From assembly GCA_032433595.1 (NCBI GenBank), contig JASWJB010000018.1:124001-188000 (forward strand): DNA of 64,000 bases, written 5' to 3'. Numbering within the stretch: the stretch's first letter is position 1; every line of letters starts with the position of its first letter. The DNA is from Conoideocrella luteorostrata (Eukaryota; Ascomycota; Sordariomycetes; Hypocreales; Clavicipitaceae). Positions 21,589-33,114 of this stretch are shown in pieces. Both the position numbers and the translations under genes were made by a program. Under the pieces are notes generated by a model. It ran no database searches and had not been told where the DNA came from. It saw nothing but the letters and a program-made list of their open reading frames with translations.

Positions 21589-24500
21589 TGCGGCCGGTGT
21601 CGATAGATCGATGCCTGGTGTCTGGCTCAAGCTAACAAAGTGGAGAAGAACGGCGGGTTCACACTGATACTACAGTGGGCTGCTCGATTCCGCAAGAGAG
21701 TCTTGAAAGACTGTCTAGGAGGGGGAGCAGAAGTATTTAAGAAGCATGCGACAGTTGGACCCTTGCCAGGGGTGAGGATCTGGGATTCCAAGGTGACAGT
21801 CACAACAGCAAAGCTGACATTTCCATGAAGGCAACGCTACGCTACTCCGTTTCCTGCAGCTCGTCTGCATCTTAGCCTCCCCCGGTTACCCGCTACAGCT
21901 CCATCGCCCGATACTCGACATGGCAAATGACACGGAGCTTTTGTTACACCACGTGAGTTGGCAGGGCCGACAACGTTGCCCTCCACAAAGAGACAAGCGA
22001 ACCAACAAGAGCTCGTCGATAGCTAGTTAGCTAAGGACCGAACAAGATGGGTGGCTACTAGCTGGCATCGGTCGTGGGGGGCGAGGCGAGGAGGGCCGTT
22101 TGGAGATCCTCTGAGCCGTGCTTGGAGTAATCGAGTTGCGCAGAAGTCGAGCAGCAGAATAGTGGGGTGTGGCAGGATGAGTTAGCCAGTAACTAACTGC
22201 TACTCCGTACTCCGTATTATTTTTTTGGAGACTCTAGGAGGGAGGGCGATATTGAAGCCCCTAGCCCTTGTTGTGTTGGCTGCCCACCCCATCCCAGAAA
22301 GCCCTTGTTCCCCGCTACGCTATCCTTGTTCTCCGCACTTGGGATGGTTACATTACACCGAAATCCCAGCCATGAGGCAGGTTACACTCGGCGTCCGTAT
22401 TGATAGCGGCTGGTCTGGGCCTGCCTGCTTCTGTTGGTTCGTGTTTCTCGGTGGCTGCGAAACGTGAAGGGAAGTACACCAATAAGAGCCGTGCAGGATG
22501 ATCTGGTGGGTGGTGTCGACCTTTTGGCGTACCAACTTGGCAACTGTTCCAGTACTGTGCAGTACTGTAACTACTACGTACTCCGTATGCAATTGCTGAT
22601 AATGAGTGCGTGGAATTTATTGTTGGTTTGTTGTTGGCTCCACGTCGCAGAATTGCTAGCCTTTGTGCCGTCGTCAGGTTTGACGTAGCAATTCTTTCCC
22701 GTGCTCCATCTGTACCAAAAAACAACAGCAACCGTTTATCCACCAAGATCGAGCCCCGGAGCAATCTTCACAGAAACGAGAGCGAGTGGACATGTGGACA
22801 TGTCTGGCGGGTTTTGACGACTGTTTGACACGTAGATCTGGGGAAGTGCGATCCTGAACTGTCTTGGAATTGTGGCCCTCGGTATCTTGGCTCTTGGTCT
22901 GAGCCATGCTGGTCCTTGACTGTTAAATGCTCGTCAGTCCGTATCAGTACCACAGCTCGCAAAAAAAAACCCATCGCGAGGATCGCGGCACGAACCGACT
23001 CGAGACAACAATTGGCCCACCGCGGAGTGTCAGTCTCGTCGTAGAAGTAGCAGCATGAGTGGCGTCGTTGCTTGGCATCTGAACACTACATTTTAACCAG
23101 ACGAGCATGCATAATGGTCAAGCCAACCACCTGTCAAGTATTCTTCGGGCTAGACTTGATACTATTTAAAAATGAAAGATGTAACGGAAATAACACGTTT
23201 TCATGGTCGAATGCTGCACCCTTGGAGCTATTGCGGAGTGTTGAGGTCCTCAGCGGCTTGGCCCATGTATTGCAGGCTTCTTATGCGCGACAGCCGGGTG
23301 ATCCAATATGCCAGAGGCTTGAAAATGCTACCGACTGGACGCATGGACAGGCTGAGGGTTGTCAAATGTAACCGAAATGGGCAGAGACCAGACCCCACTG
23401 GTTGCAACACAACCATTCTGACATGCAGGCACCCGGGAGACAATTCCCAACCATAATGCAAATGGTCACGTATTTTATCCCCAGCATAGTAAGGTGTCGC
23501 AGCAGAATTCTGACTGGCATGACGGAAGCCGGTCCGCGGAAGGGCGTCGAAAGTTGGAACCGCCGCTTGATACTGCCAGGCGCCCATTACTAGTGTGAGT
23601 CTCAAGACACCATCTACACGTGGATATTTTCTGCACCTTGGCTAGTTAGTATGCTCGCTACCGTTCTGAATTGTCGCTAGGTAGTACCGCGAGCTACGGA
23701 AATTTTCTGGGCCAGCACAGCGGACGGTGTCACACACATATTTTCGGGCCGCTCAACTCATTAATATGTTTTTGTTGATCTACCTAAAGAATAACTTACT
23801 TTGTTCCTGGAATATTCGTGCGTGTAAACATTGAGTTCGCGAGCCTCGCTCTCCACCAGTATACGCTTCAACGGGAAGGTTACCAAAAATAACACTGTGG
23901 CTAGTTAAGCGATAAGCGATATGACATGCCTGCTTGCTCAAGGCTCCCGGGACTATGCTAGGTCTGCTCACAATGAAGTGCCTCCAGTCCACGGTGCACA
24001 AGTAATGCCAAATACGCCCTGTTTAATGATCAAGTGTACGCGAAAAGAGGACTCTACTATCTGGCATGCTGACATGCCAGCACGATATTTATCCACATAT
24101 TGCACATTCTCGCTGTCAAATCGTCCAAGACGACCATACTACCCTGAGAGAGCCACTGTCGTATTCTGATACAGTATTGCTTGCCCGCCTCTGTGCTTAA
24201 AATAGATGTCTGCACAAGCATTACCAGCCGATTTAAATCCGCGATGGAGTTGTACTGAACCCGGCTATGCCCGCCTGTGTGGCAGAAGAGTCTGTTGTCA
24301 GGGGAGGACTGAACTGGGCTTGCGTGGATTGTTACCACTTACCCTATATTGCGACCGCTCTGTAGGCACATATTAGTATCGCTCACGAACCCGATGAAAC
24401 GTATGCTCTCGGTCGAATAAAAACTATGACAATTCAATTTTCCTTTAAAATGTAGTTCAGACTATTTGGGAGTCCTACAGTGTCTTTCGGAATCATCAGG

Positions 24501-24815
24501 AAGTGTCTTGTACGGTGTAGAGAGGCGGCAACAACTAATGAGTATTAAAGCGTATGATCCCTCGCTGCTCATATTTGAACACGTGAATCACCTAATCTTT
24601 GGCATTCAGCCCCATCACGCGTAAGAGTATATTGCTTCCATGAAACACTATCTATGAACTATTTTAAGCTTTGATGGCCTTGACATCAATCTGTTCATGC
24701 AAAAGCTGATTGTGAGAACAGCAAGCAGAAACGGTTTGTATTGTCGGAATTCGGTACTATTGTAGCGCTTCTAGCTTTCATTGAACGACTCTTGCACCAT
24801 TAAATTGCAAATAAA
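21589..24815. other. intergenic, no gene seen
   Basis: A 3.2-kb gene-poor stretch. It includes the Unc93-like promoter, which has a TTAAATA patch near 21736. It also has exact TACTCCGTA motifs at 22201-22216 (two overlapping) and 22579. Frames up to 138 codons overlap each other on both strands (22225-22910 and 23072-23605) without motifs or splice structure, so none is called. Confidence 0.5.
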
Positions 24816-25394
24816 TTAAAGTACGCTGAAGAAAGGTGCTGTAGGTCCGGCTAGACCACCAACTGCGGCGAGGTTAGAAGACCATCTTTTACAGTCACCT
24901 TTTCTACCGTTGGTGAGCTCAGCTTTGAGATAGCCGGCCTGTTTTTCACCATCAAATTTTGTTGTTGTGATGGATGATGGGCCCTCCGCGGTGGTCCGCA
25001 TTGAGGGAGACCCGCAGTTTGAGATGCCATTCGGGTCAGGCTGACATTCGCCGGGAACTTTGGATTTCTTGACGGTTCCGGAGTGCTCGATTGTGCTCCA
25101 CCAAAGATCGAGCAGCTTACCAAGAACATCGTGGTTTCTATAGATAGCATCGACCTTCAGACACATGGCATTCCCACCGTTGTCATCGTGACAACAAGCC
25201 TCATGACCCTGACAAGCAGTTTTGTGGCAGTATTTCTTCAGTAAGTCGATTAACTTACGAATACAGGTTGGAGAACGACCGTCGCGATAGTCGATGAATT
25301 TATCGTCAAGCAAATTGACTTTGGTTTCGATATTTGCTTAAACACAGCTCATGGCAGCGAAGACCGCAATGATGTTTGCTGTGGACGGCTTCAT
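24816..25394 (-). pseudogene. putative secreted cysteine-containing protein with in-frame stop
   Basis: From the ATG at 25394 a clean signal peptide (MKPSTANIIAVFAAMSCV) runs straight into a TAA at 25340-25338. The same frame then stays open for 174 more codons to 24816. The mature part has about nine cysteines (CIRKLIDLLKKYCHKTACQGHEACCHDD and others), consistent with an extracellular disulphide-bonded protein of about 170 residues. The stop falls exactly at the expected signal-peptidase site, where glutamine (CAA) would be normal; a single C-to-T change explains it. No intron that removes the stop is obvious. The family is not recognised. It could be a recent pseudogene, a strain-specific null allele or a sequencing error. 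Confidence 0.55.
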
Positions 25395-27928
25395 GGTGCT
25401 GTGGTACGTGAATAGAGTATTTGAAGAAGAAGTTTGAGATGTTGTCAACTTTTGTGGAGAGACCAATGAGCCGGAGGATAGAGCGATATGTTTCGAACCC
25501 TGGGTATGAGGAAGCACCGATGTTGCTTTGAACTTGGAAGATGCAGATATGCTCAGCACTACGAGAAAGAAGTGGCTCTTTTTATACCAATTTCAGGGCA
25601 TTCAGAATCCGGCTATGACGATTGTATCCGCTGATCGCCATATACTACTTTCTGTCTGACTGCTTGGAAGGAACAACAGGAACAACTAGGACACTCGTAA
25701 GGATATTGAGGCCTCATGAGCAGTGGCAGAGATGATACCGAAAGTTTGTGTAAACACATGGCTATTTTTACTGCAATTAAAGGGAATAACAGGGAAGCTA
25801 ATGGAAAACTTGTGGGCTAAACTGAAGCTTACTTTTCCAATGTAGTCAAAATGTGGTGAGGCTGTTTCCTTTCGTCGCTGACGTCTACTATGTTCACGTT
25901 TCTGGAATGCATAAAGTCCGACTGATTTCGTCAGATCAGGTCAAGGGTTGCGTCACTTGACAATAAAAATAATTAATTTTGTAAGGATTGGCGCCTGATC
26001 CATGAGTACTGTAGCGTCGCCCTTGGTGTTAAGGACTGAAGTGTTCATCTTCTCCACGCTGCAGATCTGGAAAAAGCCGATGCGTGGGGGTGGTTGTTTG
26101 CCCATCAACATATCTATTCGTGTAATATGGAGCCGCACTTACCATGGCGCGTCGTTCCTTCGGTCGGCTCTGTTGGTTGTTGTTCAGTTCAGCCTTGAAA
26201 AGTGCATCAGCAAACAGGTGGCAATAAGCTGACAAGATGAGAAATGATATATTCCTTCTATTACTTATGAACGCCGCGTCACTCGTTTACTCGCAGTCAT
26301 AGCTTAAAGTAACTCACAATTGCTGCACTTTGGGCAAATGGCTGGCTTAGACGAACGGAGAAAGAGAGACGGAAAGAGGGAAAAAGGAAAGATCCTCCGC
26401 TCGCTGCTATCATTGAAACCCAATTTCACGCCGTAATTTTACACTGAGGGCTAGTTGGCGCGAACACTTGAGGGTAAATGAGGACCAGACAGTAACGCCT
26501 ATCATTGAAGCTACAGATTTCTCAATGGCAGGCGAAGATTTTGTAGCACTCATGGGCAATCGCCACAGCGTCGATGAAACCTATTCTACGATGGCTTCAA
26601 GTAGCATCGGCCAACGATTGAACAGCCTTGATTGTAGTATAGCCTCGAAATGTACTTAGATAAAGTAATATTTCGACTGTTACCGAACAACTAGAAGGGA
26701 AGCTTAGCTAGCAGGGCAACATGGATCTAAGTCGAAATGCCTGGTTTGTCTTTGGTACAATCGGCAGAGCGAAGAGTCCTAAGTACGTAATAAAGACAGG
26801 CAAAGGCATTGCTGGTTTAACTGAGCTACCGTGAAGTAAAGGATACCATAGTAGGTGAGCTTTTTGTGCCGATTTCACCTAAACAAGCACTATCTACCGG
26901 ATGAAATAGCAACTGGCGTTGTGACATATTGAACCAACTACCATACTTTGGCTGCATTAAAAGCCGGCTATGAATGCAGAACTTGAGCGGTGGTTCAAGA
27001 ATGGGAGGGATGTTGTGCACGAGAGAATCGCGATTGCACAGATAAATCGTCGACCATAACAGTACGCTGTACCAATTGCTACCAGCACGGAAGAGTCTTA
27101 CACTTTACTTTATCCAGAAAGAACAGGTATTTAGCATTGCAATGAATTGGCATATGGTGACATCGATCGGCCGTTACAGTCATTTTGGTCGCAATATCGG
27201 CGTGAGAAGGAAACGTCCATGACTTAAAAGAGATAGAGATGCACAGCGGAGGTTCGTAGTGGTTGGCCGGATTCCCGTATACCAGAGTTGTCTCCAACTA
27301 GTTACTTGGCTTTGTGGCGTTGCTTGAATGTGAAGCTGCGATATCGGGATGTCGCGGACGATTCATTGATTAATTGCGTAGATGAGGCTTTGCTTTTCGT
27401 CGGAGTGCTCTCCTGTGATGAATATGCTGCAACTACCCTCATTCACAGTCGAGGAGATGGGAATTAGCAAATCAACTAACTACCGGATTGGCTGTCGTAT
27501 CGGGCCAGCAACGGGCGGCGAGTGTTGTTTGCCCGCGCTCCGTCCATGGATGGTGCACGTGATAGTTGAATGCGATGCCGAATTACTTCACTAGAAGCTA
27601 TTCCATTGTCGAAATGCATCGCGCATCGATGAACTATTCTGTTCATGTAAGCATCTCACTGCTTATCGCAATTTGAGGGCCAACTTACCCATCATATACA
27701 ATAGCGAAAACTCAATTATCGTTGACGGCACGGGGATATGCTGCCGGGAACAATCAACAATGGATGGACTTTGATTGGCAGGCATATAACTAACTGCTCC
27801 GTACTGTTGCATGTGTTTACTCCGTATCTGCTGCAACAGACCCTGACCCCGAACTCCACCCTCGGCATTACCCATCCAAGTGTGGGGAGGGAAGCTTTAC
27901 AGCTTTCAGCTGCTGACAAGTTTAAGTT
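25395..27928. other. intergenic, no gene seen
   Basis: About 2.5 kb separating the left part from the biosynthetic cluster. Only short motif-free frames occur (for example 26468-26659 + and 26826-27297 -). An exact TACTCCGTA lies at 27818. Confidence 0.5.
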
Positions 27929-27935
27929 TATAAAG
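27929..27935 (+). promoter_or_regulatory. TATA-like box for the GMC oxidoreductase gene
   Basis: TATAAAG sits about 118 nt upstream of the ATG at 28047. A pyrimidine-rich CTT/TCT microsatellite (about 27991-28020) follows just before the start codon, a common layout near fungal transcription starts. Confidence 0.45.
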
Positions 27936-27990
27936 AATGCGGAGTAGCGAGATCTCGCCTTCTAGGGCAAGGCGCTACTCCGTCCGTCCG

Positions 27991-28020
27991 CCCTCTTCTT
28001 CTTCTTCTTCTTCTTCTTCT
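27991..28020. repeat. (CTT)n microsatellite in the GMC gene leader
   Basis: About nine to ten CTT/TCT triplets in tandem, ending some 27 nt before the start codon of the GMC oxidoreductase. Likely within the 5' untranslated leader. Confidence 0.9.
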
Positions 28021-28046
28021 CAATTTCGGGTTACCAAGCTGATAAC

Positions 28047-30043
28047 ATGGGCCGACGACAAGCTAACCCACTTCACAATCCACGGCACTACGCTGCTGTT
28101 CTGCCGCGATCTGGACCGCCAGTCTCTGCCGCCGCGGCGCAACGAACCCTCCCAAGCTATGACTATGGTAAGCAAGCATCCTAGCACTTCAATAGATTCT
28201 GGAACGAAGATTCTGACGTTTGGAACACCATTTGAAATACAGTCATCGTTGGTGCTGGCGCCGCAGGCTCCGTACTTGCCAACCAGCTCTCCGAAGACAA
28301 GGACGTATCAGTGCTAGTGCTCGAAGCAGGAGGCGATAATACTAAAATCCTCGAGACCAAAATTCCGCTCATGTTCTCCAAGCTCTTCCACGGCGAGCAC
28401 GACTGGGACTACTATACCGTGGAGCAAAAGGCAGTAGCTTCACGCCGCCTGTTCTGGCCACGTGGGAAAATGCTCGGTGGCTCAAGCTCCATGAACGCCA
28501 TGATGTATCATCATTGTTCTGCTTCCGATTTCAACGAATGGGTTTCTGAGCATGGCTGCAAGGGTTGGGGATACGACGATCTGGCCCCGCACCTGCGATC
28601 AATGGAGAAGTTCACACCCAACTCGAGCCGCCCGGCTATTTCCACGGAAAACCGTGGAAATAGCGGGCTGTGGCAGACTGGCTACTCCTGGCTGTCTCAG
28701 ATCGTCGACGACGGCTTTATTCCTGCTTGTGAAGATGTTGGAATTCCGCTCAACAGCGACGTCAACACGGCCAAAGGTTCACTTGGCGTCACACGATTCC
28801 AGACATTCATCGACAGCAAAGGACAGCGCTCTTCTCTTGCGACAGCCTTCCTCCCGCGAGAAGTGCTGGATCGACCAAACCTCTATGTGGCTTGTGGTGC
28901 GCAAGTCACCAAGGTGTTGTTCGATCGCGTGAGTGATGGCAAGCCGCATGCGATAGGAGTTGAGTTTCAGGTATCTCGAGGTGGCGATCGTTTTGCGGTG
29001 CATGCCAAGCGAGAAGTCATTCTCTCTGCTGGTGCCATCAACACACCCCAAACTCTCATGCTGAGCGGCATTGGCCCGGAGGAGCAGCTGCTCAAGCACG
29101 GCATAAGCACCCTGCACGCCAATGACAACGTCGGTGACCACATGAAAGACCACCTTTGCAGCAACGGCGTGCTGTGCAAGGCCAAGAAAGGATCAACCCT
29201 CGACTATCTCGCCAGTGACGTGAAGGCGATCCCGGCATTGGTTCAATGGCTTCTGTTTGGAACTGGTCCGCTGACAAGCAACGTCGGCGAATCCGCAGCT
29301 TTTATAAGATCCTTTGATCACAAATTCCCTGGCTCGCGTGGCATCGTTCCCAAGGACTACACGTCTGGCGATCAGGCCCCGGATTTGGAGATTCTCGGCG
29401 CCCCGATTGCTTTCATCCACCACGGCGAAGAGCGGCCATTGGACGATGCCAACATATTCAGTATAGCGCCAATTGGTCTGCGACCTCAAAGCGCCGGAAC
29501 CATTTCTCTGAACAGCTCGGATGCGTTTGAGCATCGTAAGTTGAAACCCTGCTATGTGGTGGCTTTGTACGCGTCCTGATTTGTGTAATTACAGCCCTTA
29601 TCGACCCCAAATATCTCACAGACGAGGAGGACAACGACAGGAAGGTCCTCATAGCTGGTATGCGTCTGAGCCTGCAGATCATGCGTAGCCCAGCCTTCAA
29701 AAAGTACCTCGACCCTGTGCCGACCAACGACGACCCTTCGTCGTATTGGTGGCCATACTCGTGCAGCGACATTGACGCCATCACCGACGAGCAATTAGGC
29801 CGATATGTGATCGAGAGAGCCTTCACCTTGTATCACCCGGTGGGCACGGCTAGAATGGGCCCATCACCATCGAACAGCGTAGTCGACTTGGAATGTCGTG
29901 TGCATGGCGTGGCTAATCTCCGAGTTGTTGATGCCAGCATCTTTCCAGAGCAGATTAGTGGTCATCCAACAGCCCCTATTGCAGCAATTGCCCATAAGGC
30001 CAGCCGGATCATCCGAAATAGTCGTGGTAGTACCAAAGGTTAG
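28047..30043 (+). CDS. GMC (glucose-methanol-choline) FAD oxidoreductase
   Basis: Three exons, 28047-28167, 28243-29535 and 29595-30043; phases close (1, 1) and the product is 620 residues. The first junction restores YDYVIVGAGAAGSVLANQLS, the FAD-binding GxGxxG motif. Downstream come LVLEAGGDN, the GMC signature around RGKMLGGSSSMNAMMYHH, the second signature GAINTPQTLMLSGIGP, and the C-terminal active site HPVGTARMG with SGHPTAPIAAIAHKAS (the catalytic histidine and its partner). No signal peptide or membrane anchor is seen, so the enzyme is probably cytosolic. It marks the left edge of the PKS cluster. Family members oxidise alcohols, and relatives act in polyketide pathways, so oxidation of a primary or secondary alcohol on the polyketide is plausible. 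A perfect hairpin lies within exon 2 at 28635-28664. Confidence 0.93.
28635..28664. repeat. perfect 13-bp inverted repeat with 4-nt loop inside the GMC gene
   Basis: Arms 28635-28647 and 28652-28664 are exact reverse complements around an AAAA loop. The sequence is translated as part of the loop preceding RGNSGLW, and the frame is intact. Confidence 0.95.
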
Positions 30044-31293
30044 CCGTGAGAGTACTGAGTACTTCTTCTTGAGTAGTTAGAGGACCTTTTTTTGAGGCGG
30101 CACATCTCGTGAGTATTGAACGACGAGGAGGAGACAGCTTGTCATCACTATTGTTCCAACTTCTTCAATACTATGCGAATGACCGTTCAGTCCCCTCCGA
30201 AGCGCTTGTGATGGAAGACTCAACTGCTTGGTACAACTTGTTGAAACGATATTGGCTATTGAAAATGTTCTTCTGTGTCTGCATATTTTCTGACTTGTTG
30301 TATTGTGCAGAAGGCGTTTCTTCCCACAGAACAAAACATGTTCGTTGCAATGCTGTACTTCGCCACCCAGGTTTCGTGAGGATACATGTCTCGCTTTGAT
30401 CACATACGTTTTGTTTTGCCATAGAGTCCCCTTTGAACAAAGCTCTGTAACCTGGGCTTGGTAACAATATCCACGTCTGCGTTTCTGGTTTCGTGGGCTT
30501 CTGGAGTATGTGAATAGACCAGACGCCGGCCGAGCGGTGAGAACATCCTCAGCAGCATGTTTTCGATCCTCCTTGTTCATGATTGTCACGTAAATCATGA
30601 GTACAGAATGCGTAGTATTGGTGTATACCGAAAGGTCTAGAAAGAGCTTGTCCTCAAAAGGGGTTATATGGACTTGGAAAAGGTGCTGCCCCCCAAGAAA
30701 ACGCACGATTGTAAACATTTACTCAAATCTTTCGGGTCCACTGGGGGCCTCCAACGGAGCAGCATATCCATGGCCTTGGGCAGAGGCAGCCAGAGCACTA
30801 TCTGCAGGCCACCAAAAAGTGCAATTGATGTCTGGAGCCATTAGAATCGCAAATTTCCGTTAGTGAAGGGTCCTTTCTGTTCTGGCATGTCTGCGTGTTG
30901 CGGTGTTGGATAACATTCTGCAATGTACGGAGTAATATTTCACAGAATAGAATGATTGTTCCCGATATCAGGTATCACAGGGCTCTATTTACGATGCCTT
31001 TACGTAACGATACGTGCCGAAAGTTTTAGAAGCCGGTAGGAATGATGCGATTAAATTTCGCTGGGCAGTAAGCTCACGCAAGCCGCCAGCCGGGCACATA
31101 ATTGTCTACGTCCACAGTGTTTTGGTTGTAGGTGGCTTGCAGGGCTCCGGTTACTGGCCGGTCGCTGGCCGGTCGCTGAACATTCATAGCGTTGTGAAAC
31201 TAGGCAGCCTTGTGGCGCAGTACGACTGGTATTAGTTACGGAGTCCTCCTCAGCCTAACACAGATATTACTGTGAACCTGTATTAATCCGATT
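30044..31293. other. convergent intergenic region of GMC and ADH genes
   Basis: About 1.25 kb between the 3' ends of two convergent genes. A 213-codon minus frame (30077-30718) and overlapping plus frames are present but show no motif, signal peptide or domain. Exact TACGGAGTA at 30926 and a partial copy at 31238. Confidence 0.45.
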
Positions 31294-32364
31294 TCACTGT
31301 ACACCGGGTATCAAAACAGCCCTGAAGTGTACGTCGCCCTTCTCCAGCCTGTCCATAGCCTTGTTGATTCCCTCCTCATCCATCGGAAACTTTTCGATGA
31401 CGGGCGCTACCTGGTTAAATGCGGCAAACTGCAGCATTTGTCGATGCACAGCACGAGATGCAACTAGGCCGCCTTGCACGGCGATACCTTTCAGAATCAG
31501 CGGCATGTATGGGATCTCGAGATTATCGCGTGACACCGAGAGGGGATAGATGCATGATCGCATCGCCATCATCGGCAACAGCTTCTCCCAGTCTGGCTGG
31601 GCCGACGTAGTCACCAGCAGGCGGTCGAGAGACCAATTGTCCTGGCCCTGAGGGTCCAGATTCTCGAGGTCTTTTGCGGCGAGGAACTTGTGGGCGCCGA
31701 GAAGAGCGGCTTCGTCTCGTTTCCTGTCTGATCCGGACAGAACCACCACGCGACAGCCCATTTTGGCGGCGAATTGAATGGCAAGGTGTCCCAACCCTCC
31801 AACGCCCATGATTCCAACTGTGTCCGTCGGCTTTACGCCCTGCAATGCGGTGTAGACCGTAGCTCCGCCGCACTGCAGCGGCGCGGCGCTCTCGTCGGTC
31901 AGGCTGTCAGGGATCGGATGTAGAAAAGCCTCGCGCCACACAGCGCGGGTCGCGAAGCTGCCCTGGTCTATACTGGCCTCGCCGCCGTAGAGCGATCGCT
32001 CATTGCAGTAGATTTCGGCGCTGTCCAGGCAGGAAAAGCAATGGCCGCAACTGTCGGTCTCGTATCCCCATCCAACGCGGTCCCCTTTCTTCAGGTGCTT
32101 GACGCCCGGTCCAAGGTCTTCAACGACGCCTACACCTTCGTGGCCTAGAACCATGTCCTTGTTTCGCTGGCAGGGCTGTTAGTTAGTTGGGGGCGCGCTT
32201 GTTGAACAATTGCAGTTACGAACAAAGTGTAAGTCTGTGCCACAAACGCCCGATGCTGTGACTCGTAGCAAAACATTGTCACCAGTGAGCTCATCTGGCT
32301 TGGTGGTCGTGCTCTGCACAACCCTTCCGTCCTTCGACCCCTTGAATACTGCGAACGAAGGCAT
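31294..32364 (-). CDS. zinc-dependent alcohol dehydrogenase (MDR, cinnamyl-ADH/YahK-like)
   Basis: Two exons, 32364-32224 and 32166-31294, give 337 residues. The intron has a rare GTTCGT donor, a CTAAC branch point and a CCAG acceptor (57 nt); an alternative acceptor nine bases earlier also keeps frame. Catalytic zinc ligands are visible (GVCGTDLH cysteine and GHEGVG histidine). The structural zinc site has CGHCFSCLDSAEIYC, and the dinucleotide-binding loop is GIMGVGGLGHLAIQFAAKMG. The pattern is that of NADP-preferring cinnamyl-alcohol/YahK-type dehydrogenases, which interconvert alcohols and aldehydes in the cytosol. It sits inside the cluster, convergent with the GMC gene and in the same direction as the P450, so a role in adjusting an alcohol or aldehyde on the polyketide is likely. 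Confidence 0.9.
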
Positions 32365-33114
32365 TATGATATAAATTCTCTGAGGGGGGTTTTCTTTTTT
32401 GAGAGAATTACTGTAAGTGATGCGAATGGGGCAAGCAGAGATTTATTGGTATTAACAGGATCGGAAAAGCCTATATACGCTTTCGGCCAAGCAAATCATC
32501 GCTCAATCAAATACGATACCTCGGGCCACCGTCAAAATGATATCATGGTTGGCATGAAGGCGGATATTTTGATCGCATTAGTGATCAAAGTTCAGCCTGC
32601 CAACTTCGCGCTTAAGCCTCTTCCGCCACGGAGATGGCACTCAAACGAGTTAGTTATGGAGACACCAATTCATAGTTAACTTCACAGACAAGCATTAAGA
32701 TCGCTGCTCGGAAGCCGCCGGAAGCCAAACCCCATCATGCAGACCCAGTCTGGCAGTTTCCATAGTTAGTTACCCACAGCACATCCGAGGACAGACTCCA
32801 CCGTTGCATCACAAATGACAATGCCTTGCCACTGCGTTTGTCTATTTGTAATTATGCTGAAACTGTAAGTGTGATGATCTTGAGACTCCTTCGAGGTTCG
32901 TGATCCCGAAGCACTCTCGTCAGTTTGGTCAATCTAGGACTGAGCGACTTCGGTAGTGCTCATCAATCTATTTACAAGACGTGGGCTAGCTAGCATTCTG
33001 CTTATGATCTTCTAGTATATATATATATATTTGGAGGTTTTAAATGGTCATCATAGCTTTATGTCTAAAATTATCATCTACGGTACTACAAGCCTTTGCC
33101 ATGTTTATCCGCTC
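32365..33114. other. intergenic between P450 3' end and ADH 5' end
   Basis: About 750 nt; no gene seen. Contains the ADH promoter; a GT/T-rich run occurs at 32383-32400 and a (TA)n tract at 33017-33030. Confidence 0.5.

Noticed and set aside
22225..23605. Several overlapping 80-138-codon frames in the gap after the Unc93-like gene
   Set aside because: Frames on both strands overlap one another, lack motifs and lack plausible introns.
30077..30718. A 213-codon minus-strand frame in the gap between GMC and ADH genes
   Set aside because: No domain, no signal peptide, no ordered hydrophobic pattern and overlapping frames on the other strand; it looks like chance openness.
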